This document shows positions 35,578 through 44,080 of a stretch of DNA of 64,000 bases, in pieces; position 1 is the stretch's first letter; each line of letters begins with the position of its first letter. The translations under genes and the position numbers were made by a program. The notes beneath the pieces were generated by a model. The model saw only the letters and a list, made by a program, of their open reading frames with translations. It was not told where the DNA came from and searched no databases. This DNA is from an uncultured Lachnospiraceae bacterium. Lineage in GTDB: Bacteria; Bacillota; Clostridia; Lachnospirales; Lachnospiraceae. The stretch covers positions 62,001-126,000 of the forward strand of contig CAKRIL010000001.1 in the NCBI GenBank assembly GCA_934343915.1. Direction: 5' to 3'.

Positions 35578-36513
35578 ATGAGTATGAAGAAAAAATCAAA
35601 GGAGCTCAAGCTCCCAAAAGAGAAAAAAGGGACTCCTGCGCAGGTAAAGCGCAGGAGAAAGCTCGGCAGACATACGATGGCACCGTTTTTGGCACCAAGT
35701 ATTATAGGAGTTGCTCTGTTCTTTCTCCTTCCGTTCCTTGTGGTTATCTTTTATTCGTTCGTGGATAATCCGGTGACGAAGGAGTGGGTATGGTTTGATA
35801 ACTTTGTGAGGCTTGTAAAGAACAACTCGTTCAAGAGAGCTGTCAGGAACACGGCGGTATTCACGGGCATAGCGGTTCCGCTTGCGGTTGTGCTGTCGCT
35901 GCTTCTTGCGATAATACTTGACCAGAAGATTCCGGGCAAGAGCCAGTTTCGAACCTTCTTTTTAAGCCCGATGATGGTTCCGATTGCATCGGTGGTGCTT
36001 ATATGGCAGGTTCTTTTCCACTATAACGGAGCGGTGAATGATTTTCTGTCGACCTTCGGCATAAGCCCTGTTGACTGGCTTAAGTCAGACTACGCGATGG
36101 TCGCGATAGTACCGCTGTATCTGTGGAAGAATCTTGGCTACAACATGATTCTTTTCATGGCGGCACTCGGAAATATACCGAGGGATATCATAGAGGTCGC
36201 GGAGCTTGAAAGTGCGAACTCATGGCAGATATTCTGGCATATTAAAATCAGATACCTGTCACCAACAATACTGTTCGTAACAATCATGTCAATCATAAGC
36301 TCGTTCAAGGTGTTCAGAGAGGTATACCTTCTGACGGGTGACCATCCTGTAACCAGCCTTTATATGCTGCAGCATTATATGAACAATATGTTCAAGTCAC
36401 TTGACTATCAGAAGCTGTCAGCGGCGGCGATACTTATGTCACTTGTTATGATTGTACTTATAGGAGCATTATTCCTTATAGAGAATCATTTTGGAAAGGA
36501 TGTGGAGGAATAA
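35578..36513 (+). CDS. ABC sugar transporter permease (MalF/LacF-like)
   Basis: A 311-residue membrane permease with six hydrophobic segments. The charged N-terminal tail (KKKSKELKLPKEKK) is followed by MAPFLAPSIIGVALFFLLPF. The EAA loop that contacts the ATPase reads IIEVAELESANSWQIFWHIKI. The start is ATG 35578 or 35584, after GGGGCAGG. It lies 28 bp after the lipoprotein gene and overlaps the next permease by one base (TAATG). No ATPase gene is in the operon, so a shared MsmX-type ATPase encoded elsewhere is expected. Confidence 0.92.
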   Translation: MSMKKKSKELKLPKEKKGTPAQVKRRRKLGRHTMAPFLAPSIIGVALFFLLPFLVVIFYSFVDNPVTKEWVWFDNFVRLVKNNSFKRAVRNTAVFTGIAVPLAVVLSLLLAIILDQKIPGKSQFRTFFLSPMMVPIASVVLIWQVLFHYNGAVNDFLSTFGISPVDWLKSDYAMVAIVPLYLWKNLGYNMILFMAALGNIPRDIIEVAELESANSWQIFWHIKIRYLSPTILFVTIMSIISSFKVFREVYLLTGDHPVTSLYMLQHYMNNMFKSLDYQKLSAAAILMSLVMIVLIGALFLIENHFGKDVEE

Positions 36514-37448
36514 TGGGAAAAGAAAAAAAGCAGCAGGAACATGGGCTGCATGGTATACATCATAAGAGGCGCAAGAGCCTTATAGTGCGTACAATATGCT
36601 TTATATTCGCTGCGAGCTTTGCGGTGATATTTCTCTTTCCGACGGTTGTGACAATAGCGAACTCATTCATGTCACAGTCGGAGATAAGTTCCAATTACGG
36701 AATGGTATTTTCCACCACGGACTCCGGTGCAAAGGCATACATAGCGGACAAGGTAAATATTAAGCTCATTCCGGATATGGTGAGCTTCAGCCAGTACTTT
36801 ACGGTACTGCTAAAGAGCCCTTCCTATCTTCTCAAGTTTTGGAACTCCGTTATATTGGTAGTGCCGATTACGGTATTTCAGATTATAATTGCATGCCTTG
36901 CATCCTATGGATTTGCGAGATCAGAGGGAAAGCTTAAGGGAATAGTGTTCTTCGGATATATTATTCTCATGCTTATGCCTTATCAGGTTACACTTGTTCC
37001 TAACTATCTGGTGGCTGACTGGTTCCATATACTCAATACGAACTGGGCTATATGGCTTCCGGGTATCTTCTCACCATTCTCGGTATATCTGCTTACGAAG
37101 TATATGAAGCGAATACCGAAGGCACTGTTCGAGGCGGCACAGATTGATGGTGCAGGTGAGTGGCAGATGTTCCGCAAGATTGCGATGCCGATATGTAAGG
37201 GTGCGATATACTCATGTGCGATTCTTGTATTTATCGATTACTGGAACATGGTTGAACAGCCTCTTATCCTCTTTACGGATACGGAGAAATATCCGCTGTC
37301 AGTGTTCCTGTCTAAGATAAATGAAGGCGAAATCGGTCTGGCATTTGCAGTTGCAACTATATATATGATTCCGGGACTTCTGATTTTCCTGTACAGTGAG
37401 GAATATCTTGTCGAAGGTATCACATATCAGGGCGGAATTAAGGGATAA
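36513..37448 (+). CDS. ABC sugar transporter permease (MalG-like)
   Basis: A 311-residue second half of the importer. The EAA loop reads LFEAAQIDGAGEWQMFRKIAMP. A loop of about 60 residues after the first membrane segment (SFMSQSEISSNYG to LIPDMVSFSQYF) is larger than in typical MalG. Six membrane segments are visible. It is translationally coupled to the upstream permease. Confidence 0.92.
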   Translation: MGKEKKQQEHGLHGIHHKRRKSLIVRTICFIFAASFAVIFLFPTVVTIANSFMSQSEISSNYGMVFSTTDSGAKAYIADKVNIKLIPDMVSFSQYFTVLLKSPSYLLKFWNSVILVVPITVFQIIIACLASYGFARSEGKLKGIVFFGYIILMLMPYQVTLVPNYLVADWFHILNTNWAIWLPGIFSPFSVYLLTKYMKRIPKALFEAAQIDGAGEWQMFRKIAMPICKGAIYSCAILVFIDYWNMVEQPLILFTDTEKYPLSVFLSKINEGEIGLAFAVATIYMIPGLLIFLYSEEYLVEGITYQGGIKG

Positions 37449-37470
37449 TAAAAAAGAAAGGGTTAAAGCG

Positions 37471-39078
37471 ATGAAAAAGCTGGAAGGAAACAGAAAAGAC
37501 TGGATAAAAAATATCCTGATAATATTTCTTGTGGTGCTGCTGTTGCTCACATTTTTCTCTAACACAATTATGAATTATTCGCTTGCTGAGGTATCGAGTA
37601 CATATATCACAAGCGGAAGCATATCAACAGCCATTCGCGGAACCGGAACCATTCAGTCGGTCGATCCGTACAATGTAACAATTTCAGAGGGACGTAAGGT
37701 TGAGAGCGTCAATGTAAGAAGAGGTGACACGGTAACCAAGGGTGATGTACTCTTCGTGCTTGAGGCAGGTGAGAGCACCGAGGTCACTGATGCCAAGAAG
37801 GCATATCAGGATCTGCTTGCAAGCTATGATGACGCAATAATCAAGGGCAATATAAGCAGCGATATTATCACGGCAGCCCAGAACAGGGACAATGATGTTA
37901 TTGTTCAGAAGATGTCACGCTTAGAGCAGCTTGGCGAGACACTGAGACAGAAGAAGGCAGTTGTCGATGACATAAAGGCACAGATTGAAGTAGTGAATGC
38001 CGGAAGCGCCATCGTCGACGTATCGAGCGAGAAGGCACAGCTTGAGGCGGTTAATACGGCACTCTCAGCAGAGAAGGATAAGCTTGCCAAGTTCACTGAG
38101 CTTCAGACTAAGATAGACAGTCTTCTTGCAAGTGCATCTGCCGAGACAGATGAGGGCAAGAAGTGGAATTACATCAATCAGGCTGTAACAGCTACCAATG
38201 ACAGGGATGCTCTTGGCACTCAGGCAGAGATAGAGGCTAATATTAAGTCCTATGAGAAGCAGGTTGAGACAATCAACAAGACAATAGAGGATAAGCAGGC
38301 AGCTCCTACCGAGGAAGCAAAGCAGCTCAACTACAAGCTCACACTTGCCAACAATGAGTACACTGAGGCACAGGAGGACTACGATAAGCTCTCATCCGAG
38401 ATTGAGAATCAGAGAAGCCTTCAGAATCTCTTAGACCAGATAGATGAGGCTAAGAATAAGTATGAGACACTTGAGACCAAGGCAATCGGAACCGAGGTAA
38501 CGGCTCCTGTCAGCGGTACAATCACGGCAGTCAATGTTGTCGCAGGTGAGAAGGTTGATAAGGATGCCACAATGGCTACCATTCAGCTCTCAGGCAAGGA
38601 TTATACGCTTGAGATGACTGTTACCAAGGAACAGGCTGCAAGAATCAAGGTCGGCGATATAGGTCAGGCATCCAACTCATGGTATTACAGCGACATGACA
38701 CTCACGGTATCAGCAATTAAGAACGATACCACGAATCCTTCATCCGGCAACAGAATAGTTGTGTTCACGGTTACGGGTTCAGATATCAATGTAGGTCAGT
38801 CGGTAACCGTAAGCGTGGGTGATAAGTCAGCCAACTATGACATGATTGTACCGAACACGGCTATCCGTGAGGATAAGAACGGTACTTATATATTGGTTAT
38901 AACATCCAAGAGCACACCTCTCGGCAACAGATATACTGCTACCCGTGTTGATGTGACCAAGCTGGCATCGGATGATACCAACACGGCTATCTCATGCGGA
39001 CTTCAGGGCTATGAGAGCGTAATCACAACGGCTACTAAGCCGGTATCGGCAGGAGATTTGGTGCGTCTGCCTAAATAA
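37471..39078 (+). CDS. HlyD/RND-type periplasmic adaptor (membrane fusion) protein
   Basis: A 535-residue protein with one N-terminal membrane anchor (IKNILIIFLVVLLLLTFFS). The barrel-sandwich half-motifs are GTGTIQSVDPYNVTISEGRKV with VRRGDTVTKGDVLFVLE, and at the other end VTAPVSGTITAVNVVAGEKV. Between them, about 120-350, is a long alpha-helical coiled hairpin. Beta-barrel and proximal domains follow. Adaptors of this kind link an inner-membrane transporter to the cell surface in export. Here it follows two importer permeases by 22 bp, an odd pairing. Confidence 0.88.
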   Translation: MKKLEGNRKDWIKNILIIFLVVLLLLTFFSNTIMNYSLAEVSSTYITSGSISTAIRGTGTIQSVDPYNVTISEGRKVESVNVRRGDTVTKGDVLFVLEAGESTEVTDAKKAYQDLLASYDDAIIKGNISSDIITAAQNRDNDVIVQKMSRLEQLGETLRQKKAVVDDIKAQIEVVNAGSAIVDVSSEKAQLEAVNTALSAEKDKLAKFTELQTKIDSLLASASAETDEGKKWNYINQAVTATNDRDALGTQAEIEANIKSYEKQVETINKTIEDKQAAPTEEAKQLNYKLTLANNEYTEAQEDYDKLSSEIENQRSLQNLLDQIDEAKNKYETLETKAIGTEVTAPVSGTITAVNVVAGEKVDKDATMATIQLSGKDYTLEMTVTKEQAARIKVGDIGQASNSWYYSDMTLTVSAIKNDTTNPSSGNRIVVFTVTGSDINVGQSVTVSVGDKSANYDMIVPNTAIREDKNGTYILVITSKSTPLGNRYTATRVDVTKLASDDTNTAISCGLQGYESVITTATKPVSAGDLVRLPK

Positions 39079-39090
39079 TAGGAGGATATG

Positions 39091-40116
39091 ATGACAAGGC
39101 CTAATGTAAAATTGACAAAAAAACAGCTTGTGCTTCTGGTCATCATTGCAGTCGGTCTGATTGTATTCGGTATTTTATCGGCTGTGGCTGGTGCTGTTGC
39201 GAGAACTCAGACAACACAGTACTCGGCAAAGTATTGGGATGCAGACGGACGATATTCAATGGTAAGTGTATTTCTTCCTAAGGATGGTAAGCTTACACAG
39301 AATAAAATACAGCAGCTTGAGTACACACTGGATCAGCAGCTTGTCAAGGAAGCCATGGAGTCTCCGGCTGACAATGCGAGACTGTATGTGTCCGCTTACA
39401 GTATGAAGACGCAGATTACCGTATCGTCAACACGTTCGGGTTCGCAGAACTGTAATGCCTACGGAGTCGGGGGAGATTTCTTCAGATTCCACAGCTATGA
39501 GCTTATCAGCGGAAGCTATCTGGTTGAGGACAGCCTGATGAAGGACTATGCGGTTCTTGACGAGGAGGCTGCATGGAAGATATTCGGTGCCATAGAGGTT
39601 GACGGAATGACATTCAAGTACAACGGTAAGGAATATACGGTTGTCGGTGTCGTGAAGCCGGAGGACGGCTATAAGGCAAAGGAAGGCGGAGCTGAATCAG
39701 GAACGGTATTCATGCCGATAACTGAGCTTGAGGGCAGTGCTGACTGTTATGAAATTATATTCCCTAACCCGGTATCGGGATTTGCGGTAAAGCAGGTTAC
39801 GAGTGCGTTCACTTCAACCGGATACAGCGAGGACGATATAAGGATTGTCAATAACTCTGAGCGTTACGGATTCGTCAATTCCGCGAAGAGAGTGCTTAAG
39901 TGGACGGAGAAGGGAATGTCATTTAAGGAACTGAGCTATCCTTATTGGGAGAACAGCGCTATTGCTGTGGAGAATATATATGACGTGTTCACACTGTTCA
40001 GAATTATATTCATTGTTCCTCCGATAGTTATAGTGGTGGTATCGGTGATATGCTTTCACCCGTTCCACAGGCTTAAGCTTCTTGTTCTCAGGATTGTGGA
40101 GCATTTCAGAAAATAA
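39091..40116 (+). CDS. Orphan MacB-like periplasmic-core membrane protein
   Basis: A 341-residue protein with one membrane segment at each end (QLVLLVIIAVGLIVFGIL and IIFIVPPIVIVVVSVICF) and an extracytoplasmic middle like the MacB/FtsX periplasmic core (YGVGGDFFRFHSYELISGSYL, YAVLDEEAAWKIFG, YTVVGVVKPEDGY). The multi-span FtsX permease part and the ATPase normally fused or linked to it are absent. GGAGG at 39081-39085 fits ATG 39091 better than 39088. It ends before a terminator and closes the operon. It may act with the preceding HlyD-like adaptor. Confidence 0.75.
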   Translation: MTRPNVKLTKKQLVLLVIIAVGLIVFGILSAVAGAVARTQTTQYSAKYWDADGRYSMVSVFLPKDGKLTQNKIQQLEYTLDQQLVKEAMESPADNARLYVSAYSMKTQITVSSTRSGSQNCNAYGVGGDFFRFHSYELISGSYLVEDSLMKDYAVLDEEAAWKIFGAIEVDGMTFKYNGKEYTVVGVVKPEDGYKAKEGGAESGTVFMPITELEGSADCYEIIFPNPVSGFAVKQVTSAFTSTGYSEDDIRIVNNSERYGFVNSAKRVLKWTEKGMSFKELSYPYWENSAIAVENIYDVFTLFRIIFIVPPIVIVVVSVICFHPFHRLKLLVLRIVEHFRK

Positions 40117-40127
40117 GCGTATATATG

Positions 40128-40165
40128 AAAAGTCGACACGGTGTTATCGCTGTGTCGGCTTTTTT
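40128..40165 (+). terminator. Terminator of the transporter operon
   Basis: A 13-bp stem with G-T pairs (AAAGTCGACACG region 40128-40141 with 40150-40162), an 8-base loop, and a run of T to 40165, shortly after the stop codon. Confidence 0.85.
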
Positions 40166-40253
40166 GTCTTTTCAACAGTGAAATATTGTGATAGAATATT
40201 AAGACTAAAACGATTAGATGTCGGGACAGAATATTTTGCCGGGAGAAGGATGT

Positions 40254-41828
40254 ATGACGCAGAGAAAGGATTATATATACTGTATAATATCGGTTATTAC
40301 AGGAATAATTATTTTTGCCGTGTTCGGAATCAATAAGAGAGTTACCTTCTGTGATGAAATATATACTTATATGATAACTAATTCGCCTAACGGGGCGTAC
40401 AGCTTTGCCGATGCGCAGTGGTATACGAGGGATGAGGTCAGGGATGTGCTTGCACACACCGCCAATGACAGCGTGTGGCAGATGATATGGAATGTCAAGG
40501 GAGACCCGCATCCGCCGCTCTATTACGGATTCATATATATAGCCTCGGTGATAAGCGGAGGGAGCCTGTCGGTATGGGTGGCACTGTCCGTGAATGCGGT
40601 AATGTATATCGCTTCGATAATTCTGTTCTGGCTTACGGTATATGAATTATTCAAGAAGCCTGTTACGGCGATGGCAGCGACGATGGTGTACTCGCTGAAT
40701 GCCGGGATAATCGGGGACGCAATGCTGTTGAGAATGTATATGCAGTTCACGTTTTTTGTTATCGCCTTTGCGTATTTTACGCTTAGGCTGTACAGGAATA
40801 AGGACGCACTCAGGTATTATATAATTCTTGGAATTATCACGGCGTGCGGATTTTTGACCCAGTACTATTTCTGCTTTATAGCGATAATATTTTTCGCCGT
40901 GTGGTGCATATATAATCTTGTGAAAAAGAAATATTCCCGAATTGTGAAGTATCTTGCAAGTATGATAGGTGCAGTTGCGGTTGATACGATAATATGGAGA
41001 TATTGGATAAGCACCATGCTTAACAATACCAATTCGGATATTATAAAAGAGAATGCACTTAATTTTTCCAATATATTCGTAAGTCTTTATAAGGGAATCA
41101 TGACGGTGCAGCTTGTCATATTCCAAAAATGGTATGCGGCGGGCATGGTATTCACTGTAATAGTCGTGCTTGCGGCACTGCTCTCCAAGCGTGCGGCGGA
41201 AAGATACCCGGACATAAGGCTGTATGTGGGGACACTTGCGCTTGGCGTGTACCTGTATGCTGCGATAGTGTATTATCTCACTCCTTCGTACCTGATGTCG
41301 GGGCGTTATTTTTACGCGGCGGCAGCACTTGAGCTGCTTCTTATCGCCGTGTGCGTGTGTGCTCTTGTGCAGACATATATGTCAGAGTACAAGGCAGGAA
41401 GAATCGGCATGGCGGTGTTAGGAGCAGGCTTTATGGCACTGGATATTCTGATTTTTGTATTCGGCTACGGAATAGACTATTATTCTGATGCTGATGAATA
41501 TGACAGCCAGAAGAATGTGCTGGAGCAGTATGCAGATATCCCATGGATATTGTGCGGTGATGAGAACTGGCAGATGTCTGCCAATTATTATGATTACACC
41601 ATACCGAATATCATTATGAGAATTACGGACAATAGTGAGTGCAGGAAGGATGAGGTGCTTGAAAATGCCGAGAGATTTTTGGTGATTGCGCCGACGGATG
41701 AGAATGACTGGGGCGTTGACACAGCGTTGTATTATTATATAGGCTGCACCGGAAGATTCGTAGGCGGCAGCGAGGTCCTTATGAAGAGGAATGGTTTGAC
41801 ATATTATATAGCTTATGCTGAAAAATAA
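40254..41828 (+). CDS. GT-C-type membrane glycosyltransferase (family 39-like)
   Basis: A 524-residue polytopic protein with about eleven hydrophobic segments. The first outside loop carries FCDEIYTY, the acidic motif in the place typical of GT-C enzymes. PHPPLYYGFIYIAS and YSLNAGIIGDAMLLRMYMQFTFF are reminiscent of PMT/ArnT-type proteins, which use lipid-linked sugars. AGAAGG five bases before ATG 40254 fixes the start. It stands alone between a terminator and ldh (15 bp), with which it may be cotranscribed. The donor and acceptor are unknown. Confidence 0.75.
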   Translation: MTQRKDYIYCIISVITGIIIFAVFGINKRVTFCDEIYTYMITNSPNGAYSFADAQWYTRDEVRDVLAHTANDSVWQMIWNVKGDPHPPLYYGFIYIASVISGGSLSVWVALSVNAVMYIASIILFWLTVYELFKKPVTAMAATMVYSLNAGIIGDAMLLRMYMQFTFFVIAFAYFTLRLYRNKDALRYYIILGIITACGFLTQYYFCFIAIIFFAVWCIYNLVKKKYSRIVKYLASMIGAVAVDTIIWRYWISTMLNNTNSDIIKENALNFSNIFVSLYKGIMTVQLVIFQKWYAAGMVFTVIVVLAALLSKRAAERYPDIRLYVGTLALGVYLYAAIVYYLTPSYLMSGRYFYAAAALELLLIAVCVCALVQTYMSEYKAGRIGMAVLGAGFMALDILIFVFGYGIDYYSDADEYDSQKNVLEQYADIPWILCGDENWQMSANYYDYTIPNIIMRITDNSECRKDEVLENAERFLVIAPTDENDWGVDTALYYYIGCTGRFVGGSEVLMKRNGLTYYIAYAEK

Positions 41829-41843
41829 AAGGAGAGAACAATT

Positions 41844-42797
41844 ATGAAGATGAACAAATCAAAGGTTGCAATTGTAGGCTGTGGTCTTGTCGGTTCAACA
41901 ACGGCATTCAGCCTTGTGACACAGGGCGTTGTCGATGAGGTGCTCATGATTGACATTAATAAGGAGAGAGCTTACGGAGAGAAGCTTGACCTTCATGACA
42001 GTATAGAGTACCTTAACAGAAATGTAAAAGTAACCAACGGCGACTATTCGGACTGCTCGGATGCGGATATTGTGGTAATCACTGCGGGCGCACCTCCGAA
42101 GCCGGGACAGAGCAGACTTGACACACTTGAAATGACTGCCAAGATATGCCAGTCCATTGTGGCACCTATTATGGAGAGCGGCTTTGACGGAATATTCCTT
42201 ATCGTTTCGAACCCGGTTGATATCATTTCACATTATGTAAAGAAGCTGTCAGGTCTTCCGAAGAATCAGGTAATAGGTACGGGAACCGCTATTGATTCAG
42301 CAAGACTTAAGACCTTCATAGGTGAGCTTGTCAAGGTAGACCCGAGAAGCGTACATGCTTACTCGATGGGAGAGCACGGAGATTCGCAGATGGTTCCTTG
42401 GTCGGTTGTAACTGTTGCGGGCAAGCCTTTTTATGATGTCATTGCGGACAACAAGAGTCTTGTCGGTGATGTTGACCTTGATGAGCTTGTACACAAGACG
42501 ACAAGGGAGGGCTGGGAGATTCTTGAGCGCAAGGGTACGACCTATTACGGAATCGCCACGGCGGCAGTTGCCATCATCAAGGCAATCATGAATGATGAGA
42601 ATAAAATTATTCCGGTATCCACTTATCTTGAGGGCGAGTACGGCGAGACAGATGTGTATGCCGGCGTACCGACGGTTCTCAACAGACATGGAGCTTATGA
42701 TGTGCTCGAGATTCATATGTCACCTAGCGAGCTTGCAAGATTCAAGGATTCGGCAAGGGTGATAAGAGAATATACCAATAAGATAATGGAGTACTAG
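41844..42797 (+). CDS. ldh: L-lactate dehydrogenase
   Basis: A 317-residue NAD-dependent LDH. Seen are the NAD motif GCGLVGSTTAF, the substrate-loop Gln in APPKPGQSRLDTLE (marking LDH rather than malate dehydrogenase), Arg in GTAIDSARLK, and the catalytic His in GEHGDSQMVPWS (about 177). It reduces pyruvate to L-lactate to regenerate NAD in fermentation. AAAGGAGAG precedes the start. No allosteric feature can be judged by eye. Confidence 0.95.
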   Translation: MKMNKSKVAIVGCGLVGSTTAFSLVTQGVVDEVLMIDINKERAYGEKLDLHDSIEYLNRNVKVTNGDYSDCSDADIVVITAGAPPKPGQSRLDTLEMTAKICQSIVAPIMESGFDGIFLIVSNPVDIISHYVKKLSGLPKNQVIGTGTAIDSARLKTFIGELVKVDPRSVHAYSMGEHGDSQMVPWSVVTVAGKPFYDVIADNKSLVGDVDLDELVHKTTREGWEILERKGTTYYGIATAAVAIIKAIMNDENKIIPVSTYLEGEYGETDVYAGVPTVLNRHGAYDVLEIHMSPSELARFKDSARVIREYTNKIMEY

Positions 42798-42804
42798 AAC
42801 GGAC

Positions 42805-43386
42805 ATGGCAAAATTATATTTTAAATATGGGGCAATGGGAAGCTCTAAGACAGCTAATGCACTTATAACGAAGTTCAACTATGAGGAGCGCGGCATGAAG
42901 GTATGGCTGTTAAAGCCGGCGACTGACGACCGTGACGGCAAGGATATAATAAAGAGCCGTATAGGGCTTGCGTGCCGCTGCTTTGTCGTGACACCTGATA
43001 CCAATATAGTGCATGAGTATGAGAAGCTTCCGGAGTATGATGCGGTGATAGTCGATGAGGCGCAGTTCCTTACGCCGGAGCAGATAGATGAGCTCAGATA
43101 CATTGTTGACAATAAGGGGATTCCGGTGCTGTGCTTCGGGCTGAGAACCGATTTCCTCACACATGTATTTCCGGGAAGCCTCAGACTTCTTGAGATTGCC
43201 GATTCCATCAGCGAGATTAAGACGATATGCCGCTGCGGCTCGAAGGCTACCGTCAATGCGCGTATCGATGAGAACGGCAACGTGATAACCGACGGAGAAC
43301 AAGTGCTCATAGGCGGAAATGACAGCTATGAGGCAATGTGCTATTCATGTTATATGAAAAAAATAAAGAACAACAAGGAGAAGTAA
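42805..43386 (+). CDS. tdk: Thymidine kinase
   Basis: A 193-residue type II thymidine kinase. The P-loop is GAMGSSKTANAL, the Walker B segment DAVIVDEAQFLTPEQ with the catalytic Glu, and the lasso/zinc region has cysteines in CRCGSK and CYSC. It salvages thymidine. It is 7 bp after ldh and 1 bp before deoC, so the salvage pair probably shares the ldh transcript. Confidence 0.96.
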   Translation: MAKLYFKYGAMGSSKTANALITKFNYEERGMKVWLLKPATDDRDGKDIIKSRIGLACRCFVVTPDTNIVHEYEKLPEYDAVIVDEAQFLTPEQIDELRYIVDNKGIPVLCFGLRTDFLTHVFPGSLRLLEIADSISEIKTICRCGSKATVNARIDENGNVITDGEQVLIGGNDSYEAMCYSCYMKKIKNNKEK

Positions 43387-43387
43387 A

Positions 43388-44065
43388 ATGGATATTAAAG
43401 AGATTCTTGCAAAGGTAGACCATACAGTACTTGGTCAGACAGCAACATGGGAGGAGATTAAGGGACTCTGTGACGACGGAATGAAGTATGAGACCGCTTC
43501 CGTATGTATTCCGCCAAGCTATGTAAAGCAGGCAGCAGAGTATATTAAGAGTGTGAACGGACACCTTAAGGTATGTACCGTTATCGGTTTCCCTAACGGC
43601 TATAACACCACTGCCGTTAAGTGCTTTGAGGCTGAGACAGCGGTGAACGAGGGCGCAGATGAGATTGATATGGTAATCAATATAGGCTGGGTTAAGGACG
43701 GTCTGTATGATAAGGTGTTAGATGAGATTAAGCAGATTAAGGCTGCATGCCACGGAAAGCTCCTTAAGGTTATCATCGAGACCTGCCTTCTCACGGATGA
43801 GGAAAAGATTAAGCTCTGCAAGGTGGTATCTGAGTCGGGCGCAGAATATATTAAGACATCAACAGGATTTTCCAAGGCGGGAGCAACCTTTGCCGATGTT
43901 GAGCTCATGGCAAAGAATGTTGACGGAATACTTGTCAAGGCAGCGGGCGGAATAAGCTCAATCGCCGATGCTGAGAAGTTCATCGAGCTTGGTGCATCAA
44001 GACTTGGAACAAGCAGAATCGTTAAGCTTGTGAAGGCTGAAAGTGCGGATAACCAGACTTACTAG
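43388..44065 (+). CDS. deoC: Deoxyribose-phosphate aldolase
   Basis: A 225-residue class I aldolase that splits deoxyribose-5-phosphate into acetaldehyde and glyceraldehyde-3-phosphate. The Schiff-base lysine lies in AEYIKTSTGFS, with LKVIIETCLL before it and VKAAGGISS after it. Length and motifs are standard. Its tight spacing to tdk fits a deoxynucleoside salvage unit. Confidence 0.97.
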   Translation: MDIKEILAKVDHTVLGQTATWEEIKGLCDDGMKYETASVCIPPSYVKQAAEYIKSVNGHLKVCTVIGFPNGYNTTAVKCFEAETAVNEGADEIDMVINIGWVKDGLYDKVLDEIKQIKAACHGKLLKVIIETCLLTDEEKIKLCKVVSESGAEYIKTSTGFSKAGATFADVELMAKNVDGILVKAAGGISSIADAEKFIELGASRLGTSRIVKLVKAESADNQTY

Positions 44066-44080
44066 GAAAGGGTGTTACGG

